From Gliomastix tumulicola (lineage: Eukaryota; Ascomycota; Sordariomycetes; Hypocreales; Bionectriaceae): 64,000 nucleotides of DNA. The position numbers and the translations under genes are program-made. Of this stretch, positions 55,437 through 64,000 are shown piece after piece (the stretch's first letter is position 1; the number at the start of each line of letters is the position of its first letter). Under the pieces are notes generated by a model, which was given only the letters and a program-made list of their open reading frames with translations, had not been told where the DNA came from and made no database searches. Location of the stretch: contig BCHX01000001.1 of NCBI GenBank assembly GCA_001599755.1, positions 1,488,001-1,552,000 of the forward strand, given 5' to 3'.

Positions 55437-58215
55437 CTATGCAAATTGGCGTTTGAGGTCGGCCCATTTGCGATTGAGCGTCTCGTGCTGAGAATTGATC
55501 TATGGACAAAATCAGTTAGCCAGGCCGCCGAGATCTCGACTTGTTTGCTTACCTCTGCATAACGCATCTTGGTTTCGACAAGCTGCTCCTCCAGCTCTTG
55601 GAGGTTCTTTTCCAGTTCTTGATTCTCCTCGTGGACCTTTTGGTTGCGTTTCATTAAGTCATCTCGTTCCAGCTTCCACGTCTCCTCGATCTCGAGAGGC
55701 TGCTTTTCGATGACCACTCGCAGTTCCCGCACCTGGCCCTTGAGACCTTCATTCTCATCCTTCAGTTCTTGATTTTCGACCTTGGTGTGGACAAGTTCGG
55801 TGGCGAGAGCAGCCTGCTCACGGTCGCAAACTTCGACTCTTTCCTCGAGCTTCCGTACTTTGATCGCGAGCTGTTGGTTGGCAGTGCGAAGCTCATGGAG
55901 CTCAGTCTCTCGGTCCTTCTCGGCTTTGGATTTCTCCTCCCATTCCGCCGTGTAGGCCTTCAGAAGCTCGGGTGTGATCTTAACCTCGCATGCATCCCTC
56001 ACGAGCTGGTCGGCTCGGTAGACTTCCTTATCGAGGCTAGAGCTAGAGCTTCCGAAGAATCCACTCTCAAGAAGGCTGCCCTGGCTGGGGTCCTTGTCAA
56101 TGTAAACGTCAAAGAGTTTGTCTTTGAGGTAGACCGTGAGCTGTTGCATGTCGGAGATGCCTATCAATGTGGTAGAGTTCTTCTGCATCAGGACGATGCC
56201 AAAGCGCAGGATGGCAGATAGACCCTCCGACAGAATCAGATCATATATCCGAAGAACAAGCTGAAGAGGGAAACGGTAGGCAAAGAGAGTGAGGAACCAT
56301 TGGGTGGCGTAGAGATGGGGTGAGATTCCTCGTCGGTGAAGATGGCAAAATAGTGCTGGTTCTAGGTCCTCTAGTAACCGCTCAAACTGATAGAGATGCA
56401 TGTGCAGCCCAGGCATATCCTGTACGAAGAGATCTCTCAAGCTGTAATGGTGCATGAGGCGTACTAGCATGGAGAACGCTTCTTCCTCTGGCATCTGACC
56501 CTCAAGTTAGTTGCTGTGAAAGCGCGAAGGTTTGAGCTGGTTGAACCTACATTGAATAACAACGGCATAATCAAGAAGTTCATCCCCTGCGCATATCCTA
56601 CCTCGTCGTCGTAAAGCGCATAGGCTTTACAAACGCCAAAGAGACTCTCTTGAAGCCCCTGAGCTGCTGCGTACTTAGAAAAGCTAGTCCGGGCGCCAAG
56701 ATCCCGTCGAATGGTTTTCTCGAGCTTCTGCAGCGTTGCAGCGTCCTCTTTTTCCTTTCGTTTCCGTTCTTCATCGGAGATCGGTTTTGTGGACACATCC
56801 GCGGGCTTCTCTCCCGATAGACTGGAGTGTACCGAAGAAGATGAAGAAGCCACTGCGTCACCACCAGTACTCAGATTCCCTTGGCTACCGGAACTAGTGG
56901 TGGTGCTGTTGCTGTGTCTTGCTTTGTCGACCTCCGTGCCCTTGGCCACAAGGTCTCGATAGGTGCTCTCCAAGGTGCTGTTTTTGCTCTGTGCAAGAAC
57001 TTGCCATATGACACCTCGAATGGCACTTGGAATCCCGGTAGCGATTGCCTTGTTCAGTTCATCTGCGCTGGTGCGTGCAACCGCCGCTGGGCCCTCGTAG
57101 ACAACCGACTGCCAAAGATCCCAGTCCACCTCGCTCTCAGGCATCGCCGATGGCCCGGCGTTGACCCCTGACACTGTGCCAGGAGCAAGGTTGGCGTCAG
57201 GTCCAGGGACCGGCGGGAGTTCACGATCTGTCGCTTCGTCCACCGTAGAAATCGGAACGGCCGAGTCAAGTTCCGCTCCCTTCTCATCGACCAAGGGCGA
57301 AATAATACCGGCCTCCTCCCGCATCCGAAGCAGCTTAAACCTGTCTTTCAGGCTTCCTCGAGATGTCCTATCGTGCTTCCCGTCCCCGTTGGCGTCATTC
57401 TCCTCATCCAATCTGCTCAGCATCATTTCCGGGTTGCTGGTCAATGTGGCTATTGAGCTTGCGGTATTCCTGCGAGGCGAAACCTGGGCTTGGGTGGTCT
57501 CTTTGTCTTTACTAGAGCTTCGAGACAGCCAAGAGAACGGACTCGTCAGCTTGCGGCTGGGCGGCGGCGGAGGACCTTGAGATGCCGGTGGTGGAGGAGG
57601 GGCGATGGCCGTAGAGGAAGGGTTCGGGCTTTTCGAGGGGGATTCGGTAGAAGGGGACCACGGCATAGTGGGAAGGGCACTAGTTATGCTGTTGAGCGAC
57701 AGGGTTTTACTCGGCTGCTGGTCTTTCGTCTCTGGGCTCTTTGGCTCTGTAATGTGACAGTTAGATCCTGCCTCCCAAAGGATTCGTGGAGTATTAGCAG
57801 CGTACCTTCTGGCTGAACAGGCACATCATCATCCAAATTTACGTTGTCCAAATTCTCGGTAGCCGACATCCGCTTTGTTGAAGAGGCCGAGGTCCTCTGT
57901 GACGGAGGTCCATTTTCGACTTCAACCCTTGGCAGATCGCGGCGGTCACTGCTCTCGTGTGTACCTCCGTCACTGTCCTGCTCGGCCGGCGCAGGCTTCG
58001 GCGTGGAGACGGATCTTTTGGTTAAGGACCTGACCGAGCCTGTGTCGACGGCATCTTCGAACGTATCGGGTGTCTTCTCCAAGGTCAGTATATCAGTGAG
58101 CGCCGACGATCACTGCTGGGCAACGCACCGCATCCTCGCCAGCATCTGAATGGGAGACCGACGGCTTCCTCTCCTGCAGTCCGGAAGCCGCTGCATCCTC
58201 CACCTGCCCCGACAT
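55437..58215 (-). CDS. TBC-domain RabGAP (Gyp5-like)
   Basis: Exons 58215-58129, 58076-57806, 57746-56551, 56494-55553 and 55499-55437 give 852 aa. The N-terminal 330 residues are Ser/Pro-rich and disordered. The TBC domain (about 355-645) starts at IPSAIRGVIWQVL, carries the arginine finger in IRRDLGAR and the glutamine finger in YAQGMNFL, and continues through SLRDLFVQDMPGLHMHLYQFE and FCHLHRRGISPHLYATQWFL. A Ser/Thr-rich insertion of about 70 residues splits its early part. A long coiled coil (about 660-830) follows, with leucine heptads. The last 63 bp exon adds INSQHETLNRKWADLKRQFA. This order matches yeast Gyp5/Gyl1, GAPs for Ypt1/Sec4 in exocytic traffic. The first intron's acceptor is weak (CTTGGAG or GAGAAG), so residues around codon 30 are uncertain. 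Confidence 0.87.
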
Positions 58216-60257
58216 GGCACCGGCAGATAGACTAGGAATTCAACGGAGATGTATCAGCGGGCGAATCAATGCATGAAAGCCATAAATCTTCCACTGAGCA
58301 AATGCCAGGTGCCGTTGACGTGCAGCGCCGAGCCTCGGGCGTAATCGTATTTAAATCGCCAATATTGCTGTTGTAATGAACCAGTTTTGGCCTGATGAAA
58401 GGGTCGAGAGGGCTCCGTAGTCGATTGCAATATATTCTCTAGGACGGTGCTGATTTATTGTACTGAAGGTGCTGGATGGAGGTCGCGTGGCAACAATGAA
58501 GACGGAGTCGTAAATATGAACGTGGAAGCTACTTGCGATTATTGGCGGCAGTTGCTGAGGTTGCCCGCTGTTTTCAGGGGTGCCTCCCCCTTTGTTTTAG
58601 GCCAGGTGCGGCATAGGGGTGACATAAAGATTCCTGCAGAAAGCATGGCAGTTGCCCGCTATCAGGTGTGATCTTTTACGTCTTCTGATCACAGCGGATA
58701 GCGATGGGGCTAAAAGTTTTAGAGCCTTGATGAAACTTTGAGGTTTCTAGGTACTGAGAACTCAGTTCTGGTGGGTGCAAGCGCTGCATGGTAAGTACCG
58801 GCTACTTCCATACTCCGTGGGCTGTGGCACCCTAGACAACAGATCTTGATTGCGAGGACTTGAAACGCAGACCAGAGCCTTCTTGAAAATCCCTAGATCA
58901 CTGGACGATCAACGATGGTGAAGGCGCCTGTGAATCATTGAGTATAGGACTTACCTCGCAGATGAAGTATCGTATCTTAACGTGCCTCATGTTCAGAGGA
59001 AACCTAACTTCCCGTCAGATTGAAATTTGCCGTCCGGTCCTCTACACCGACCAACCGGTTCCTGGGCAGCCGGGGTACCCCGTAGGCGCCTGTTGAGGGC
59101 TTCAATTCTAGGCAAGTACCTTCGCCGCCAGCCTTGAAATGCGAACTACGGGGAAGGACCGAGGAGGCAATGAGCGTCACCTACCTGCCTACCAGCTGCT
59201 CAAGATACCTACTATCCCATGCCAAATTCTTCCGCAATAGCAGAGCTGCCCTGCCCATGATTCGTGTGCGTCCGAGATGCTGTAGGTTTTCAACATTTTA
59301 GCGACAGGTAGTAGGGGAAACACATCTTTGCTGCATGGCGTCCGGCTGGCAGCTGGAAGCGAAAGTGCAGCTTCGAGAGGTCCAGCTCAGTCAGGTCCCG
59401 GATAGCGGGGTTGGTGGCACAGCGGTGCCGCCAGAAGATACTTGGTGCGTTGCGGCTGCCACAGCAGCGCAGTAGGTACCTGCCCGGCGCTATTAACCTC
59501 TGATTCACCTCGCAGATTCGGTGCACGGTCCAGGCGCGCACACCCATTACGCAAAGCTCCACCTGCATTTGTTAACCTGATGATTTGACATCGAACACAA
59601 CAGCTACTTGCCCACTCTTCTTTCTACACAATTCCATGTTTCCCTTCTTCCCGCTTCGAGCAGCCTTTTCTTCTTCCCCAAACACGCCGGTTCTGTTTTC
59701 TTCCTCAAAACCGGACCTGATCCTCTGTAATACCACTCTTCACACAAGAAATCTGTGCCCCTCCCCGCGGACGCTCGCCGATCTCCCTCTGGAAATTTAG
59801 TTCAGCCTTCCAGGACGACCTGCACTCGTCCTCAAGCTGTACCTTGGTTGAGGATCGTCGAGAGATTTCATCTCTACTACTGACCTTCGCTTCTAGTACG
59901 TTTACGACTCCATTTCTATGCAGATTCATTCGCCGCAGGAATTTGCCGCCCTCGTTTATCACGGCTGAGAGCACCGTACTCGCTCTCCAATCTAGAACCG
60001 TCAGCAATACATTCAGCGGCTCGCGGTCCGCGCAGCCTTGTACCTCCCCGCGACCACACCGAACAGCTTTCGTGCCAAGCGGGAGTCACGTCGACGTACG
60101 GCGCTTGCGTTTCCAGAATACACGAACCTCTTCACGGAGCTGTCTGCAACGGCACTCCCAACACTGCTAGGAACGCTGTTGGGCCAGCGGCTAGCTTGGT
60201 CGTAGTGGAGGGGGAGCTGGTACTGCGTCTCGCGGCTTTGCCGCTCCCGTCGTGAAT
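58216..60257. other. Divergent region between the TBC gene and tom1, with long tom1 leader
   Basis: About 2 kb. The stretch nearer tom1 (59590-60257) is pyrimidine-rich and probably a long 5' leader; an upstream open frame of 55 codons from the ATG at 59636 ends at 59800. A perfect 12-bp palindrome CGGGGTACCCCG lies at 59071-59082. No conserved protein is encoded. Confidence 0.45.
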
Positions 60258-63200
60258 ATGGGAAAGATATCCAAGACGTTGCAGCCCAAGCACCTGGAGA
60301 CTCTGGTCAGTCATGCCTATGCCTGCCCATCACAAGAGCCCGTCACTAACCGCAGCCATGCAGTCACCATGGCTAGGAGACTACGTCAACGATGCTGCAA
60401 ACACCCCGCTACCCCTCTTACCGAAAGTTCTATCTGAATACCCTTCGCGCTGGCCATTTGGACGAGGCGATCTGTACCATTGGATCCCGCTCCTGAACCG
60501 TTTCGACACCATTCTCGAAACATTCTGCTCCCTCTACGAGCTAAACAAGGGTCCCCAACCGCGCGAGTTCGGACAGGAGCTTCTCCTTAACCACAGTGGC
60601 GATGAGCAGCTCAACGGGACAAGCAAATGGAAAGACAACCTACCCGCAGGCTTTCAGATTCCGACTGACGGGGACAAACAACTCGTTGAGGCTGTTCTCA
60701 AGTTCACCCGCATGCTCCTCGAGCACTGTGGAAACAGGAGCATCTATGCCAGCAGCGGTCACCTGAATGATCTGCTCAACTCAACATGCTGGCCCATCCT
60801 CGTTGCCACCCTCGAAGTGGGCTCCGAGTTAGCACAGAGATACCAGGCATCTGTTCGACGAATTGGCAACACTTCTAGGCAAATCAGCTCTGCTTTGCTG
60901 ACGAACCACTACAACATCGACCTCGACCGGGTCCTTCAGATGGCTCTGCCCTTTACCAGGACACCGATCTTCAGCTTAGCAGATGCTCCTGCAGTGAACC
61001 CCTCTTCAAAAGGCAAGGAGAAAGCGCATTCGGGCAGCGCTAAGTCTGCTTCTTCCGTCAATGCCAACGACCTCACTGCTTTCGCATCATCTGATGCCAG
61101 TACCTGGGTCACCACCACCGGCTGGGGCGATGTCAAGGTCTCTTATTATCCCCAAGAGGTCCCAGTTTCGCAATCTCAGCCACGTGTTGATACCAGCAAG
61201 TCTTCACAACCCGCAACCCCAACTCCATTGCGGCGAAGCTCCACCACGAATACCCAGCATCAGAGTACTCCCAAGGCTCGCAATGCATCCGGAGAGGATT
61301 CCTCGCCTTTAGGTCCGCGGACCCCGGGTGTTAGCGACGACTACGCCTCAGCTGGGCAGAAGACTTTCGAGCTGCCGCAGTCAGTTGTCTCTTCGACATC
61401 CATACCCGAACTACTCAAACGTTGTGCCAATGACATGAGCCCAGCGGTCAAGTACGAGGTGTTTCATCGTCTCAGAGTTGCGAAAGCCATCATGGACTCG
61501 CCTGGGTCGAGGCAGCAAGTTCTTGCCAGTCGTTTGCTAGCGATGACGAATCTAGCCTACATCCATGCCGAGCCAAACTTCGTGGAGAAAGTTTTGCGGC
61601 AGGATGCCGATGAGACCCGCCGATATCAGCTTGTCTACCAACTTGTGGAACTCATCAGCCCTGCAGCAGATGGCGCTGGAGAGGCCCCTATTTGGTTGCA
61701 GACAATTTCGCTGACCCTCCTTGAGGCCTTGTCGAACTTCAATGCGCGCTGTCAAGACGTGTTGTCCGCACTCAGTGCTAATGTCAATCATGGCGTCCTT
61801 CTTTACGTGATTCGAAAGGCCGTCGCGAGCATGAAGGTAGACGACGGATCTGAGGACAGCAGCAACGCCACCCAGTCGGATCACTGGCGCAACAATCTGT
61901 TCTCCTTGACTCTTCACCTGTCCATGCATACACGCGTCGGTCCAGAGATGGTGTCGGCTGGCCTCATGGAGATCCTCGTCGAGATGCTCAATATTCGCTC
62001 CGCTATTGCCCAGCGCCACCACTCCATGGTCATCGCGTTCCTGGATGGACTTATATGGACATACCAAAATGCATTCAACGCTTTCTTTAACGCGAATGGC
62101 CTGGATGCTGTAGCCACCCTCGTCGTTGACACGGTCAAGGAGGCACAAACCCTGACAGAAGCTGGTCAGGGTACCAGCTCCCGCCACCAGTCTGCACTGG
62201 TAGACTACACCGTCCCCTACTATCAGCAACAAACTCTGCGCTGGCTTCTGAAATTTGTTCACCACATCATGTCCAATTCGTACAGCTACAGCGGTAACAC
62301 CCATCGATTGCTGAGAAACCTTGCCGACAAGTCAGACCTTTTGCAAAGCTTGCGCGAAGTCATGGCGGACAAGAAAGCCTTTGGCTCTGTGGATTGGACG
62401 AACAGTGTAACAATTCTCAGCGACTTTATCAACAACGACCCTACGAGCTTCGCGGTAATCCTCGAGTCGGGCATGATCAAAACCTACCTGGAATCAATCA
62501 CTGGACAGTCAATAGAGGTGGAAGTGCCTGAGCAGCAGAAACATTCCCCGCAGGATGGCGAGGACGACGGCTCTGAGAGTACCGTCAGTTCGACATTCAT
62601 GGCAGACCTTGAGGAAGATGACCGGCCTCATCCTCCCCCTAATGACCTTCTCAAGCAGACCCAACCTGCTGCCCTCGCCACAGGGGTGCTGCCAACATCA
62701 GAAGCCATTAACGTCGTCCCTCAGGTATTGAACTCAATTTCTTTGAACAATGCGGGCATGAAGTTGGTGGTCTCTTCTCGAGCCTTGGAAAAGTTCCTCG
62801 AAATATTCGAAAGCTCATCTCATGTCAAATGCATGGAGGCTGACACGGAGCTTGCTGGAAATGTCGGCGCTAGCTTTGACGAGCTTGCACGCCACCATCC
62901 AGCTCTGAAAACCTCGATAGCTAACGCTATCATTGACATGGCTGCACGTGTGCGCTTCTTGGGGATTGAGAAGGCCCAGACATCTGGGTGGGGAGCAAAG
63001 CTTCTAGTCAGATCATCTGACGGCAAGATCGTTTCTGTCTGCCCCGACGGCACGTACGACAATAGCACAGCTCTTGAGACGGATGATCCGCCTCCGGCGG
63101 CTTCCTCGGACGCTGATGTTGACATGACTGATGCGCAGCCCGGCCAAGACGACTCGCGTGAGAAGCCCTCCGATGCCTCAAAAACATCGGTGCAGGACTC

Positions 63201-64000
63201 TTTCACGCCCTATCTATTTGCCGTTTCTAGTTTCCTGTCCGCTTGCTTAAGCAACAATCTCCTCAGAAGCAGCTTCGCAGACAAGGGAGGCATCGAGATT
63301 CTACTTGATATTTGCGAGTCACCAAGCTTGGGACCCAATTTCAATGAATCCTTGGCTGCTAGAGTTCTAGGCCAGCTGGTCTCGCAGATGGTCGAATTCA
63401 CGCCAGTGCGAGGACTACCCTCCATGCTCAACCGTGCGCAAGCCGCCGTTGACATTCTCGAGCCGATTGCATCCAAGAGAGTACCTATTCCGGCGTATTT
63501 TAGGCCTTTCCTTGACCCTGATGTTATCGTCCCAAGCGACAACCCGGAGACTTCAGAGGTGATTACCAAGGGTACCAGTTTGATCAAGGCTTTTCTCAAC
63601 ACCCAATCTCTTCTGAAGATCTTATCGGAATGTTTCCAGACCTCGGCAAGGTCGAACTCGCTCAGTTTCTACCCGGTCAACGTCTATGACCAATTTCTGC
63701 GTCTCATTAACTCAATCAGTCCGCTTTTGCCGGGTGTCCTGGCTGAGGAGGCCGGTCAACTTGCCATGGTTCCTCAAAACTGGTCCTCTGCTCGTAGCCA
63801 GTCACTTGACGACCACGCGCGGTCTGCCATGGCTGCGGAGATGGAGAACGGCACGCCTTCACTGCCTGACACTCTTGCATTGAGTGGGCAGGAATCAGGA
63901 CGCGAGCAACCGACGAAGCAGGAACAGTCAAGCCCTCAGTTCCACAACTATGAGATCTTCAGGAACGTCATGCATCCACTCATCCCAGCCACTTTCCCCC
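60258..64000 (+). CDS. tom1: HECT E3 ubiquitin ligase Tom1/HUWE1, 5' part (runs off the window)
   Basis: Exon 60258-60305 encodes MGKISKTLQPKHLETL. A 58 bp intron follows, then exon 2 from 60364, open without a stop to the right edge; 1228 codons are visible. The spliced junction ETL|SPWLGDYV and the block SRWPFGRGDLYHWIPLLNRFD match the start of fungal Tom1. The visible part covers the DUF908 and DUF913 armadillo-like regions (LLEALSNFNARCQDVLSAL, GMKLVVSSRALEKFLEIFE), with acidic linkers in between. The HECT domain, expected about 2500 residues farther on, lies outside the window. Tom1 ubiquitinates excess histones and unassembled ribosomal proteins and acts in mRNA export. The acceptor was chosen at TGCAG 60363 because it restores the family sequence. 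Confidence 0.93.

Overview
The window is about 64 kb of nuclear chromosome from a filamentous ascomycete (Pezizomycotina, most likely a Sordariomycete). The reasons are one gene roughly every 3 kb, short 52-102 bp introns with GT...AG ends and CTAAC/CTGAC-like branch sites, moderately high GC, and fungus-specific families (Zn2Cys6 regulator, Sog2, Dbp6, Spt14/Gpi3, Hsf1 with fungal extensions). The species assignment is inference from protein style only.

Twenty-one genes and one decayed gene can be supported. Left part (1-25 kb): a four-finger C2H2 regulator (+), the mitochondrial i-AAA protease Yme1/IAP-1 (+), heat-shock factor Hsf1 (-), a tetraspanin (+), the ribosome-biogenesis helicase Dbp6 (-), the GPI-anchor GlcNAc transferase Gpi3/Spt14 (+), a NuA4-type bromodomain protein (-) and a WDR62/MAPKBP1-like WD40 protein (-). 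Middle (25-45 kb): the Ypt6-GEF subunit Rgp1 (-), a gene-free stretch of 2.4 kb, cytosolic aldehyde dehydrogenase (+), the spliceosomal cyclophilin Cwc27 (+), a Zn2Cys6 regulator (-), a DUF2470 membrane protein (-), a secreted 16-cysteine protein (-) and a compact RecQ-like helicase (-). Right part (45-64 kb): Sog2 of the RAM/morphogenesis network (+), a BLOC1S1/GCN5L1-like protein (+), enoyl-CoA reductase Tsc13 (-), a broken hypothetical gene (+), ribosomal protein eS8 (+), a Gyp5-like TBC RabGAP (-) and the 5' part of the giant HECT ligase Tom1 (+, runs off the right edge).

The genes are mostly conserved housekeeping or regulatory loci and do not form a biosynthetic cluster. Loose themes are membrane traffic (Rgp1, Gyp5-like, BLOC1S1-like), lipid and GPI synthesis (Tsc13, Gpi3), stress and protein quality control (Hsf1, Yme1, Tom1) and ribosome or RNA work (Dbp6, eS8, Cwc27). 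Exon structures were derived by hand from splice signals and reading-frame continuity, so junctions are predictions.

No CRISPR array, intact transposon, tRNA or rRNA gene was recognised. I found no clear new multi-gene system. The least explained items are the secreted cysteine-rich protein, the DUF2470-membrane fusion, the short RecQ helicase with an altered Walker A, the decayed gene at 52.3-53.4 kb, and a recurrent CGATAAG/GATA motif in several promoters.
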